A program made the position numbers and the translations under genes. The notes beneath the pieces were generated by a model. It searched no databases, was not told the DNA's origin, and saw nothing but the letters and a program-made list of their open reading frames with translations. From CAZJHX01 sp964545715 (GTDB lineage Bacteria; Myxococcota_A; UBA9042; GCA-2863065), in the NCBI GenBank assembly GCA_964545715.1, contig CAZJHX010000064.1, positions 1-56,844 of the forward strand: DNA of 56,844 bases, written 5' to 3'. Of this stretch, positions 19,704-27,998 are shown piece after piece (within the stretch, counting starts at the first letter, position 1; every line of letters starts with the position of its first letter).

Positions 19704-20732
19704 CAGCTCTGGATCGCCCGCCGCCAGCCGGCGGGCGAGATCCACCATCACGCGGCACTGCTTCACGGTAGCGTCGTCCTGCATCTTGCCGTCCAGCATG
19801 ACGGCCCCCGTCCCATCTCCCATCGCCTCGATCACGCGAATGGCCCACGCCACCTCGCTGACCGGCGGACTGAAGACGTCGCGCGCGATCTTGATCTGCA
19901 CCGGATGCAGCGACCACGCGCCGACGCAGCCGAGCAAGAACGCATTGCGAAACTGGTCCTCACACGCGCGGGTGTCCCGGATGTCACCAAACGGGCCGTA
20001 GTACGGAAGGATGCCCGCGGCCACGCAGGCGTCGACCATGCGGGCCAGCGTGTAGTGCCACAGATCCTGTTGGGTGGCCGTGCGCGGCGCGTCCGGCGAG
20101 GCCGGATCGGGATCGGCCCGCACAATATAGCCCGGGTGTCCGCCACCGACGCGGGTGGTCTTCATGCGTCGCGAGGCGGCCAGGTCGGCCGGGCCCAGGC
20201 TGAGCCCCTGCATCCGCGGGCTGGCGGCGGCGATCTCCTCCACATTTGCCACGCCCAGCGCCGTCTCAAGCAGGGCGTGCACTAGAATGGGGCGTTTAAC
20301 CCCAGCCCTTGCTTCGAGCTGCGCGAGGAGCCGATCGACATAGTGAATATCCCAGGGTCCCTCGACCTTGGGGATCATGATCACGTCCACGTTGTTGCCG
20401 GCAGCGGTCACGATCTCGATGACGTCGTCCAGGAACCACGGGCTGTCCAAGCTGTTCACGCGCGTCCAAAGCTGGCAGCGATCGTGATTCCACTGTTGCG
20501 CCACGTTGACGAACCCGCTGCGCGCCTCCAGCTTGCGATCCGACGCGATCGCGTCCTCCAGGTTGCCGAGCAGCACATCGCATTTCTCAGCGAGCGCCGG
20601 CACCTTGGACACCATCTTGGCGTTGCCGGGATCGAAGAAGTGAATCATCCGCGAGGGGCGGAACGGGATCTCCCGCACAGGCGTCGGCGCGCCGACGGCC
20701 AGGGGCTCAAAGAAGTGTTTTGGGCTTCGCAT
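19665..20732 (-). CDS. HpcH/HpaI-type CoA-ester lyase (malyl-CoA lyase-like)
   Basis: Member of the citrate-lyase-beta/malyl-CoA lyase group, which cleaves malyl-, methylmalyl- or citramalyl-CoA with Mg2+. Seen: LGNLEDAIASDRKLEAR with the metal-ligand region, VDVIMIPKVEG, ETALGVANVEEIAAASPRMQGLSLGPADLAAS and GAWSLHPVQIKIA, all close to the Mcl subgroup. Such enzymes serve the serine, ethylmalonyl-CoA, 3-hydroxypropionate or citramalate-degrading routes; none of the partner genes is in the window, so the substrate is open. It stands alone, between convergent DUF2330 and a lipoprotein gene transcribed the same way. Confidence 0.85.
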   Translation of the reverse strand: MRSPKHFFEPLAVGAPTPVREIPFRPSRMIHFFDPGNAKMVSKVPALAEKCDVLLGNLEDAIASDRKLEARSGFVNVAQQWNHDRCQLWTRVNSLDSPWFLDDVIEIVTAAGNNVDVIMIPKVEGPWDIHYVDRLLAQLEARAGVKRPILVHALLETALGVANVEEIAAASPRMQGLSLGPADLAASRRMKTTRVGGGHPGYIVRADPDPASPDAPRTATQQDLWHYTLARMVDACVAAGILPYYGPFGDIRDTRACEDQFRNAFLLGCVGAWSLHPVQIKIARDVFSPPVSEVAWAIRVIEAMGDGTGAVMLDGKMQDDATVKQCRVMVDLARRLAAGDPELSVAYGFTPADAE

Positions 20733-20764
20733 CGCAGGGACGCTAACGCTCGGCTAAAGCAGGG

Positions 20765-22594
20765 TCAAGGAGACGCCTTCATGCGCAGCTCGTCGCGCTT
20801 TGCGCGCAGCACATCGATGGCCTGCTCTTCAGTACGCCACTCGTTCTGCGTCTTGGCGGACAGCCCGACGAGCGCATCTACGATCGCCGCCAGACTGTCG
20901 GCCTCAAAGTAGAAGCCGCCGCGCACTTTGATCGCGTCGCCGGTCACGCGCACCGCGCCTGCCTGCGTGCCGATGGTCTTCATTACGTCGAAGATCGCCT
21001 TTTGGCGGGTGGCCTCCAGCTTGGCGTGTCGCGCCTGGATCTGCTTGTCCAGGGCTACAACCTCGGGCGGATCCGAGGAGCTGTGGCGGCTGTCGGAGTA
21101 GCCCGCGATCAAGAACCAGCCGACGAAGCGCCAGTCCATCATACCGATACCGGCGTCCCCACCCCTGGTCATGAGGCGCTTGAGCGGCGCGTTTTCCAAG
21201 CCGGCTGTGAAGCCCTTCGAGTCCCCGCCCAACCGCTCGAAGAACGCCTTGTCCGTCGACGCCGCCAGGTAGCCGTCCATGAAGCGCATGTACACGGTGC
21301 GCCAGGCCGGCACGGGTAGGGTGTAGAAATCGCCCTCTTTCAGCAGCTCAATCGCGTCCTTAGGCAGCTTCGCAAGCAGCGCCTCTACCTTCGACGAGTC
21401 CTTCAGCCCGACAACACCGCTGGCCCCGATGGCTTTGGCAAACTCCTCGTCCGGCTTGTCCAGCTTGGGCTCGCGCTCCGCCTCAACACAGAAACCAAAC
21501 TCCCCCGTGAGCTGCTCGATCACCTCTTTGTCCAGGTCGATCTTCATCGCTGCCAGGGCGTTGCGCACGTCGCTCAGCACGTCATCGCGCGCGACCTTCT
21601 CCATCGACTTCACCAGGGCCATGAAGCCCGTCATGTCCAGCTGGTAGTTGACCAGCACCACCGGCTGTTTGGTCGTGGCGGAGACCAGCGCGGGGACCCC
21701 TTTTGCGTGCTTGAGCGCCTTCAGAAGCGGCGAGCCTTTGCCGACCTGCAGCTGCAGCTCCAGCTCAACCGCCGGCCCCGCGGTGGTCGCGCCGATGGAC
21801 ATGACGCCCAGCTTGCCGACGATCGACTCGACGGCGCCGGCGCCCATGCCCAGAAACGGTCGCATGGCCGCGGCCGTATCCACCCAGGCCGTAAACATGT
21901 CACCCAGCGACAGCCCCTTCATCGCCTGCGTGAACGCGGGGTGGGCCGACAGCGAGTCCTCGGGCTTCATGGCGGCCACGGCGTCGACCAGAGACCTGGC
22001 GCCGCCGTCCGGACCATCGGTAAACATGACCACCAGGGTCTTGTTGCGGATCACCGCGCCCATCTCCCCGTCATCCGACATCAGCACGACCGCGTCGCCC
22101 GCTTCACGGCGCTTCGGCGGGTCATGTGACAGCCGCTTGAAGAGGTCGGCCACAAAGGTCTCGGCTTTGCCGGTGTCCGTAACGCCGATAAACGCCCCGA
22201 ACGACGGCGGATCGTCATCCAGCACAGCCGCGCCGATCGGGGAGTCCGGATCCAGCCCCGCCCCCTTGACGGCCTCCCGAACGAACGGGTCCAGGCCCAA
22301 ATCCGCCTTCATGTTCTTGGCCAAAAACGCGTACTGCGGGCCGTACTTCTTCATGATCGCCGCGCGGCCGAGGCGGTCGGCCATCGGGCCCAGCCCATCC
22401 AGGGCGACGACGGCCACGGTGCTCTTGGGCAGGTACGCAACGGCGGCGGCGGTCGCCAGCACCGGCGTCTGTCCGGCGGGCGTGACGGCCTCCGCCTTGG
22501 GCTCGGCTTTGGACGGCTCGCTTTTTGAGTCCTTCTTGCAGGCGCCGCAACAAAGCAACAGGGCGAAAGCGCTGACATGAAACACGCGCAACAT
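20765..22594 (-). CDS. Large lipoprotein, DUF3352-like
   Basis: 609 residues from ATG 22594, which has AAGGAG upstream. The N-terminus MLRVFHVSAFALLLCCGACKK is a lipoprotein-type signal with an imperfect lipobox (several Cys). The mature part opens with a Lys/Glu/Ala stretch, then YLPKSTVAVVALDGLGPMADRLGR and repeated alpha/beta segments (KAETFVADLFKRL; MFTAWVDTAAAMRPFLG). This recalls the DUF3352-type periplasmic proteins of other phyla but is not a firm match. No catalytic motif is visible. It lies 32 nt upstream of the malyl-CoA-lyase-like gene and may be cotranscribed. Confidence 0.65.
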   Translation of the reverse strand: MLRVFHVSAFALLLCCGACKKDSKSEPSKAEPKAEAVTPAGQTPVLATAAAVAYLPKSTVAVVALDGLGPMADRLGRAAIMKKYGPQYAFLAKNMKADLGLDPFVREAVKGAGLDPDSPIGAAVLDDDPPSFGAFIGVTDTGKAETFVADLFKRLSHDPPKRREAGDAVVLMSDDGEMGAVIRNKTLVVMFTDGPDGGARSLVDAVAAMKPEDSLSAHPAFTQAMKGLSLGDMFTAWVDTAAAMRPFLGMGAGAVESIVGKLGVMSIGATTAGPAVELELQLQVGKGSPLLKALKHAKGVPALVSATTKQPVVLVNYQLDMTGFMALVKSMEKVARDDVLSDVRNALAAMKIDLDKEVIEQLTGEFGFCVEAEREPKLDKPDEEFAKAIGASGVVGLKDSSKVEALLAKLPKDAIELLKEGDFYTLPVPAWRTVYMRFMDGYLAASTDKAFFERLGGDSKGFTAGLENAPLKRLMTRGGDAGIGMMDWRFVGWFLIAGYSDSRHSSSDPPEVVALDKQIQARHAKLEATRQKAIFDVMKTIGTQAGAVRVTGDAIKVRGGFYFEADSLAAIVDALVGLSAKTQNEWRTEEQAIDVLRAKRDELRMKASP

Positions 22595-22670
22595 GAGCCT
22601 CTCCTTGGGCACGAAGTGGGCCGCCAAAGTAACAGATTCGGCTGGCTGCGGTGTTTGTGAGGGTATGCGA

Positions 22671-23057
22671 ATGGTCAAACACACACTGGTTCTGCTGGTG
22701 CTCGCCTCGTGCGGTCATGTGCTGAAGGCGCCGCCCCCGAAACCTGTGGCGTACGACTCCGGCCCTTTGACTCGGCCGGAGCGAGGCCTGGCGATCTGCG
22801 CCCCTGGCGACACGTGCGCCTTTCGATGCCCGCAGGGACGCTGTGCGGTGGAGTGTCAGCGTGGCAGCAGCTGCTATGCGACGTGCAGCGGCGGGTCCTG
22901 TACCCAGAGATGCGCGGCGGGCGCGGCCTGCGAGTTCACCTGCAGCGGCGCGCAGTGCGGCCAGGTCGCCCAGGCGGGCGCCACCATGCGCGCGTCATGC
23001 GCGGGCGGTGGTTGCGAGCGCTCTTTGGACGAGGATGCGCTACAGTCCACGGAATGA
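22671..23057 (+). CDS. Small Cys-rich lipoprotein
   Basis: 128 residues from ATG 22671, chosen because GAGGGT lies six bases upstream; ATG 22665 is too close to it. Signal MVKHTLVLLVLASC with lipobox LASC. The mature part has repeated CxxxCxxGxC patterns (CAFRCPQGRC; CYATCSGGSCTQRC; CEFTCSGAQC), which should form many disulfides. The last codon overlaps the start of the SRPBCC gene as ATGA, so the two are translationally coupled. Divergent from the large lipoprotein gene (76 bp between starts). Function unknown. Confidence 0.75.
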   Translation: MVKHTLVLLVLASCGHVLKAPPPKPVAYDSGPLTRPERGLAICAPGDTCAFRCPQGRCAVECQRGSSCYATCSGGSCTQRCAAGAACEFTCSGAQCGQVAQAGATMRASCAGGGCERSLDEDALQSTE

Positions 23058-23491
23058 AGCGCGCGCTCTTCGTCGGAAAGATGGACTACGACACGACCTT
23101 TGACGCGCCTATCGCCGCTGTCTTCGACGAGCTGAGCGACCACGAGGGCATGACGGACTGGCCGGGCATTCAGACGTGCCGTCTCGTCGCGGAAGGTGAC
23201 CCCAGAAACGGGGTCGGCGCCGTCCGCGAGGTGCGCGCCCTGGGCCTGCGGTTGCTGGAAGAGGTCGTGGAGTTCGAGCCGCCGACGCGCATGGCCTACA
23301 CCATCACAAAGGGCCTGCCGGTGGAGCATCGGGGCGAGCTCACCTTGACCGAGCGCGACGGCCGGACCGAGCTGAGGTGGCGGGTGCGAATGAGCAGCCG
23401 GATACCGGGCCTGGCGCGCGTGGTTGCCGCCGGCCTGGGCTTGGGCCTACCGCGCGCCATGAAGTACGTCGGACGGCGCTTACAGAGGTAA
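23054..23491 (+). CDS. SRPBCC (START-like) family protein
   Basis: 145 residues. Features of the helix-grip SRPBCC fold: FDAPIAAVFDELSDHEGMTDW at the N-terminus, VGAVREVRALGLRLLEEVVEFEPPTRMAYTI in the middle, and a long C-terminal amphipathic helix. The family binds or transforms hydrophobic ligands; the ligand here cannot be told. The start ATG overlaps the preceding TGA stop (ATGA). No signal peptide is seen, so it is probably cytoplasmic although coupled to an exported lipoprotein. Confidence 0.8.
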   Translation: MKRALFVGKMDYDTTFDAPIAAVFDELSDHEGMTDWPGIQTCRLVAEGDPRNGVGAVREVRALGLRLLEEVVEFEPPTRMAYTITKGLPVEHRGELTLTERDGRTELRWRVRMSSRIPGLARVVAAGLGLGLPRAMKYVGRRLQR

Positions 23492-23498
23492 GCGGAGG

Positions 23499-24056
23499 CT
23501 AAGCCGGTCTAAGCCGATGGACGGGGGGCCACGGGACAGGTTCGCTAGCAGGCCACCACCCGTTCCCGTGGTCAGCCAGTATTCGCTTCACGGTGTTGCT
23601 GCTGATCTCGTGACCGAGGTGGTGCAATGCGTCCCGCAAGCGCGTGTACCCCCACGTCGGATTCTCCTTCGCCATGTCGACGAGCAGCCCGACGATGTCG
23701 ACCTTCGTCGACGGACGTCCGCGCCTGCGCTTGTGGGAGCCGTCGTATTCGCGGGCCACCAGCTGTCGATACCAGCGCAGGATCGTGTCCGGTGTGACGA
23801 TGCCGGCGACCTTCTCCAGCACCCTTCGTCCCAGCGCCCTGCCCTTGAGGGCAAGCCGACGCCGCTGCTCGTCCGTGAACCGATTTCGACGCGAGCCGAG
23901 CTGCTCGCGCAGAACCCGATTCTCCTCCAGCAGGTACTCGATCGGCGCGACCTGCTCGCGCTGCGCCCAGCCGGCGACCATCAGAATCAGGAGCCGGATG
24001 GAGGTCGGGAGAGCAACCATATCGCTGAGGCTCTCGGCTTCGAACCCCCGCTGCAA
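23499..24056 (-). pseudogene. Truncated integrase-core transposase (N-terminal part only)
   Basis: About 150 residues match the N-terminal helix-turn-helix half of integrase-core transposases: REQVAPIEYLLEENRVLREQL, RRRLALKGRALGRR, IVTPDTILRWYRQL, RRRGRPSTK, NPTWGYTRLRDALHHLGHEIS and VKRILADHG. The protein should continue into the DDE catalytic domain, but after ILADHG it runs into about 20 unrelated residues and stops. No DDE part follows before the SRPBCC gene, and no terminal inverted repeats are evident. This is a deletion remnant. Confidence 0.75.
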
Positions 24057-24141
24057 GCCTGAATGAGTGCCGCCTCAATCGGCGTACTACGGCGTCGGCC
24101 GAATTCTGGCACCAGACGGCTTCGGACCTAGGGCCTCGGGC

Positions 24142-24924
24142 CTAGACCTCTACATCCTCCGGGTCGAACAGGGTCGCGGCGAACCGCGTCAGGTCGGTTG
24201 TGGTCACCATGCCCACCAGACCGCCCTCCGCGTCTCTCACAAAGATGCGCCGGGTCTCGCGCGACGCGAAGAGGCGGGCGGCATCCAGCACGGTCGCCTC
24301 CTCGGGGAGGGTGTGCGGACTCGAGTCCATGATCTGGTCGATGCGCACGTCGGGATCGTGGTCGACCTCCGCCTGCAGCAGCGACATCTGCGTGACCACG
24401 CCGATCGCGCGCACGCCGTCGGTCACCGGCGCAGCCGAGTACCCGGACTCTTGCAGCTCGGCGCGGGCCGCGCCACACGAGGTGCCGGCGTCAAGCGTCG
24501 TCAGCTCCTCGGTCATCGCCCACCTCAGCGGCTGCGTGATGTCGGTGTCACACAGCGCGCGGGCGATGTCGACGGTCGACAAGACGCCGACCACGTGCCG
24601 ATGCTGGTCCAGGACCATCGCGTGGTGGATGCCGATGCCGGACAAGAGGGCCGCCGCCTCCGAGATCAGGCACTCCGGCGGCACATGGACGACAGGCGCG
24701 GTCATCACGGCAGCCACCGGGACCTCATCGTGATGCTCGGCGTCCGCGCGTATGAGGTCGGACGCCGTGACGACCCCGAGGCAGCGCCCCTCGGGATCGA
24801 CCGCGGGCAAGATGGTAAATCGGTTATCCACCAACGCGGCGCGAGCCTCGCTGAGCGGCGCCATGGCCGCGACCGTAAGCGGGTGGGGAGACATATAGGC
24901 CGAAACGGCGCTCTTCACACTCAT
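24142..24924 (-). CDS. Protein with four CBS domains
   Basis: 260 residues consisting almost only of four CBS domains, two Bateman pairs: about 8-60 (VTASDLIRA), 74-125 (VGVLSTVDIARAL), 138-190 (IGVVTQMSLLQ) and 204-255 (VGMVTTTDLTRFA). CBS pairs usually bind AMP, ADP, ATP or S-adenosylmethionine. No effector domain is attached. Its start overlaps the stop of the NrfD gene by 4 nt, so it is the last, translationally coupled gene of the cytochrome/Fe-S/NrfD operon; an energy-charge sensor for that complex is a reasonable guess. Confidence 0.85.
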   Translation of the reverse strand: MSVKSAVSAYMSPHPLTVAAMAPLSEARAALVDNRFTILPAVDPEGRCLGVVTASDLIRADAEHHDEVPVAAVMTAPVVHVPPECLISEAAALLSGIGIHHAMVLDQHRHVVGVLSTVDIARALCDTDITQPLRWAMTEELTTLDAGTSCGAARAELQESGYSAAPVTDGVRAIGVVTQMSLLQAEVDHDPDVRIDQIMDSSPHTLPEEATVLDAARLFASRETRRIFVRDAEGGLVGMVTTTDLTRFAATLFDPEDVEV

Positions 24925-26204
24925 GAGGAAGCTCCTTCGCTCTCCGTGGTGTCGTGGTTGTCATTCAGAGTCATCCGCCCGGTAAAGGCGGCGATGCCCA
25001 TCTTGAGCATCAGGGTGTAAAGAAGCAGGCCGAGCGCCCAGATCCCGACCGTGATCTTCCACTCGACGAGGCTGGGCGTGTACGGCACGACTTCATGCAG
25101 CGTACTGGGGATGAAGCCGGGCACGATGAGGCCCATGCCCTTTTCAATCCAGCAGCCGACGAAGGTCATAACGCTGGCCAGTATCAGTAGCCGATCGCTG
25201 GCCAACGTGCTGCGTCGCAGGAACAGCAGGCACGCCCCCACGTTGAGGACCACCGCTGTCCAAATCCATGGGACAAGCTCGTAATGTCCGTGGGCGCCGA
25301 AGAAGAGGTATTGCGCCGATGCGGCATGCGCCCCCCCGGTGTAGAACGCGGTGAACACCTCGGACAGGACCATGAACAGGTTGATTATCGTGGTGATGCG
25401 CAAAATCGCTACCAGCGTCTCGAGCGGGCGCCGTCCAAGCTGAACGCGAGCCACCCGCGGCAGCACCTGCATCGTAATGATGAGAAAGGCGGGCCCGGCA
25501 ACAAACGCGGAGACCAGGAACCGGGGGGCAAGCAACGCCGAGTTCCAGAACGGGCGCCCGCCGAGACCGGCGTACAGGAAGGCGGTGACCGTATGAATCG
25601 AGATGGCCCAGACGATGGAGACCAACACAAACGGCACGTACCAGCGGTGGTCGGGCTTTCGGCCGAGCGCGCGGGTGTACACCATGTAGCTGACCACGTG
25701 CAGGTTCAGCAGCAGATAGCCGCTGAGCACGACGACGTCCCAGGTCAGCATGGAGACGGGCCAGTGGAAGCGGCCGATGCCCGGCATCATATGCCACAGG
25801 CGGTCAGGACGCCCCATGTCGACGATGACGAAGGCCAGCGCCATGACGATGGCGGCGACCGACAGCATCTCGCCGATGATGACGACGTCCTTCATGTCGC
25901 GATCGCTGTATACGTACGCCGGGATGACCATCATCACGCCGCCGGCCGCCACGCCCACCATGAAGGTGAAGTTGGCGATGTAGAGGCCCCAGGACACGTG
26001 GTCGGACATGCCGGTCACCGACATGCCCTCGACGACCTGGACGGCCCAGGCGTTGAGACCGACCAGCGCCAGCGCGGTCAGGACAGTCAGCCAGGCGTAG
26101 TAACGCAGACTGCCGTCCGTGGCGAGCACCAGCGACCGCCACACGAAGCGCGGGTAGCTGACCCAGTGGGATTCGAGCTGAGTGTCTTTTTGCGGTGCGT
26201 TCAA
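24921..26204 (-). CDS. NrfD/PsrC-type membrane quinol-reactive subunit
   Basis: 427 residues with about ten membrane helices. WGLYIANFTFMVGVAAGG, IVDMGRPDRLWHM and SMLTWDVVVLSGYLLLN are typical of the NrfD/DsrP/HmeB family, which exchanges electrons with menaquinone on the outer face of the membrane. It lies 11 nt after the Fe-S subunit, and the CBS gene overlaps its stop. With the Fe-S protein and the tetraheme cytochrome it forms a complete quinol-to-cytochrome route, probably feeding the divergent NapAB, because no NapC or NapH is seen. Confidence 0.92.
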   Translation of the reverse strand: MNAPQKDTQLESHWVSYPRFVWRSLVLATDGSLRYYAWLTVLTALALVGLNAWAVQVVEGMSVTGMSDHVSWGLYIANFTFMVGVAAGGVMMVIPAYVYSDRDMKDVVIIGEMLSVAAIVMALAFVIVDMGRPDRLWHMMPGIGRFHWPVSMLTWDVVVLSGYLLLNLHVVSYMVYTRALGRKPDHRWYVPFVLVSIVWAISIHTVTAFLYAGLGGRPFWNSALLAPRFLVSAFVAGPAFLIITMQVLPRVARVQLGRRPLETLVAILRITTIINLFMVLSEVFTAFYTGGAHAASAQYLFFGAHGHYELVPWIWTAVVLNVGACLLFLRRSTLASDRLLILASVMTFVGCWIEKGMGLIVPGFIPSTLHEVVPYTPSLVEWKITVGIWALGLLLYTLMLKMGIAAFTGRMTLNDNHDTTESEGASS

Positions 26205-26215
26205 GACGTCGGATC

Positions 26216-27136
26216 CTAGGTGTCGAAGAAGTAGAAGAAGCGAGGCTGCGTGCCCAGCTCCTCTTTGAGGACAAAGACGCGCTTGTTCTCGATGACCCAG
26301 CGGATCTCCGAGTTGGGGTCGCGTAGATTGCCGAAGACGCGCGCACCGGTCGGGCAGGCCTCCAGGCAGGCCGGCAAACGACCCTCACGCGTGCGATGCA
26401 GGCAGAAGGTGCACTTCTCCATGACGCCCTGAGGACGGATGCGATTGGAGAGATAGCTCTGGTTTGGGTTGATGTCCTCCGGGTTCAGGTCCGGCTTCTT
26501 CCAGTTGAAGCGCCGCGCGTGGTAGGGGCACGCCGCCTCACAGTATCGGCAGCCGATGCACCAGTTGTAGTCGACCACCACAATGCCGTCGTCCTCGCGC
26601 CAGGTGGCCTCGACCGGGCAGACCTTGACGCAGGGGGGGTTGGCGCACTGCTGGCACTGGATGGGCATGTAGTATTTGTCGGGCGCCGGGACCGGGTGGT
26701 CGTAGTCAGCGTTGCCGCGCTCCAGATCAGTGGTCCCCTTCTCCATCTCCAGAACGCGGATGTAGGAGTTGTTGGTGGACCGGTCGTGGTTGTTTTCTTC
26801 TGTGCACGCCTCGGCGCACTTTCGGCAGCCGATGCAGATGCTCAAGTTCAGCGCGTAACCGAACTCCACGCCTTCGGTCGGCCGATGGTCGCCGATGGTG
26901 ACCTGCACGCCGTAGGTCTCCTCGGTCTCCTCTTCCAGGCGCGCCAGCACCGCGAGCTTCTGGTCGTCGGTGAGCTCCTGATAGTGCTTCTGCAAAAACT
27001 CGTCGAGCGACATGCCGTCGACCCATGCGGCCAGCGGCGCGGTCGCGCGGGCGAACGCGGCGGCACCCAGGGCAGCGCCAAGCAGCTTGAGGCCGGTACG
27101 CCGCGTCATGCCTTGTCCGGCGGTCTTCTCCGTCAT
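26216..27136 (-). CDS. Tat-exported 4x[4Fe-4S] ferredoxin subunit (NrfC/HybA/DsrO-like)
   Basis: 306 residues from ATG 27136, which begins 1 nt after the cytochrome stop and uses the GGAGG inside that gene. The N-terminus has a twin-arginine signal (MTRRTGLKLLGAALGAAAF). Four Cys clusters follow: CIGCRKCAEAC, CQQCANPPCVKVCP, CIGCRYCEAACPY and CTFC...CLEACP, the pattern of four-cluster electron-transfer subunits that pair with NrfD-type proteins. About 50 residues between signal and first cluster (WVDGMSLDEFLQKHY) are less conserved. It should work in the periplasm, bridging NrfD and the cytochrome. Confidence 0.92.
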   Translation of the reverse strand: MTEKTAGQGMTRRTGLKLLGAALGAAAFARATAPLAAWVDGMSLDEFLQKHYQELTDDQKLAVLARLEEETEETYGVQVTIGDHRPTEGVEFGYALNLSICIGCRKCAEACTEENNHDRSTNNSYIRVLEMEKGTTDLERGNADYDHPVPAPDKYYMPIQCQQCANPPCVKVCPVEATWREDDGIVVVDYNWCIGCRYCEAACPYHARRFNWKKPDLNPEDINPNQSYLSNRIRPQGVMEKCTFCLHRTREGRLPACLEACPTGARVFGNLRDPNSEIRWVIENKRVFVLKEELGTQPRFFYFFDT

Positions 27137-27137
27137 C

Positions 27138-27698
27138 TTAATGTCCTCCATCCTGGGGTCCGGGTGCGGGCTGCATCCCGCGAAACTTGGGGGCGTGTGG
27201 GTCATGGCAGTGCACACAGTGGTTGCGTGTGCGGGGCCCGCGCGTGCGGTCCCAATAGCCGGTCATCCCACCGTGGGCGCCGTGCTCATAGTCACGCAGC
27301 TGCGTCCCGTGGCACTGCCCACACAGCGCCATCGTCTGGCTACGGGCCAGCGTTCGGCCGTCCGATAGGCGCAGCGCGTCGTACGCGGGAGGCGCGTGGC
27401 ACGACTGGCACACCAGACTTCCGTGCACAAAGTGCAGCCCGCGGTGAAATTCGGACAAATCGCCCCCGTCATGGGGCGATTTGGGCGGTTTGATCGAATG
27501 ACACACACCGCAAAGCTGAAAATCACCGTCTGGCTGGATGATCTCAACCGGGTGTTTGGGACTTTCTGACCCGACGATCTGGGACACGGGGTATTTTATC
27601 CCAACGGGTGGCTCCCCCCCCGAACAACCGAGCAGCACAGCGATTAGAATGGTATGAACAAGCTTCACGGGGACCCAACGATGCCGGATCCGTGCCAT
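27138..27698 (-). CDS. Tetraheme c-type cytochrome lipoprotein
   Basis: 186 residues with four CXXCH heme sites at Cys63 (CGVCH), Cys97 (CQSCH), Cys126 (CGQCH) and Cys161 (CVHCH). The signal peptide ends with the lipobox LLGC (Cys25), so it is membrane-anchored. The start is uncertain: ATG 27698 lies inside a sigma-54-like promoter, and GTG 27668 (VKLVHTILIAVLLGC) would also give a good signal. It is the first gene of the cytochrome/Fe-S/NrfD/CBS operon and faces away from napD. A likely electron carrier between the NrfD module and periplasmic NapAB. Confidence 0.85.
   Translation of the reverse strand: MARIRHRWVPVKLVHTILIAVLLGCSGGEPPVGIKYPVSQIVGSESPKHPVEIIQPDGDFQLCGVCHSIKPPKSPHDGGDLSEFHRGLHFVHGSLVCQSCHAPPAYDALRLSDGRTLARSQTMALCGQCHGTQLRDYEHGAHGGMTGYWDRTRGPRTRNHCVHCHDPHAPKFRGMQPAPGPQDGGH
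27682..27697 (-). promoter_or_regulatory. Sigma-54 promoter match for the cytochrome/NrfD operon
   Basis: Minus-strand TGGCACGGATCCGGCA: perfect -24 element, GG-N10-GC spacing, 10 of 12 consensus positions. The predicted start near 27671 implies that translation begins at GTG 27668 almost without a leader, or that the match is accidental. Confidence 0.4.
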
Positions 27699-27706
27699 TA
27701 CAAAGT

Positions 27707-27722
27707 TGTCACGAGTCTTGCA
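27707..27722 (+). promoter_or_regulatory. Sigma-54 promoter of napDAB
   Basis: TGTCACGAGTCTTGCA matches TGGCACG-N4-TTGCA at 11 of 12 positions; the only miss is the second G of the -24 GG. The N10 spacing and GC at 27720-27721 are exact. Transcription would start near 27733, just before the Shine-Dalgarno AGGAGG (27737-27742) of napD. An NtrC-type activator is encoded in the same operon. Confidence 0.6.
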
Positions 27723-27747
27723 GTGACTCTCTGCCCAGGAGGTCCTA

Positions 27748-27996
27748 ATGAGATTCCTTGGCCTGGTCATAACCCTCGACCCCGACGGACGCCGCGCGGC
27801 GTCAGCGATCGCCGAGCTGACTACCAATCCCGCGATCAGCGTGGGCGCCGCCACGTTTGGCCGCCTGCCCATCGTCGTTGAGTCCAACTCAACCTCGCAC
27901 GAGCGTGATCTCCTAAGAACCATCGCGCGACTGGAAGGCGTGTTGGCCGTGATGGTCGCGTATTCGCAGGACGACGCAACGGTGGAGGCGCACTGA
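27748..27996 (+). CDS. napD: NapD-like nitrate reductase maturation chaperone
   Basis: 82 residues, the size of NapD, which binds the Tat signal of NapA and holds it back until the cofactor is inserted. The N-terminus LGLVITLDPDG, central GRLPIVVE and C-terminal LEGVLAVMVAYSQDD fit the ferredoxin-like NapD fold. AGGAGG lies five bases before the ATG. It is directly followed by napA after a 2-nt gap, the usual gene order. Confidence 0.85.
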   Translation: MRFLGLVITLDPDGRRAASAIAELTTNPAISVGAATFGRLPIVVESNSTSHERDLLRTIARLEGVLAVMVAYSQDDATVEAH

Positions 27997-27998
27997 GC

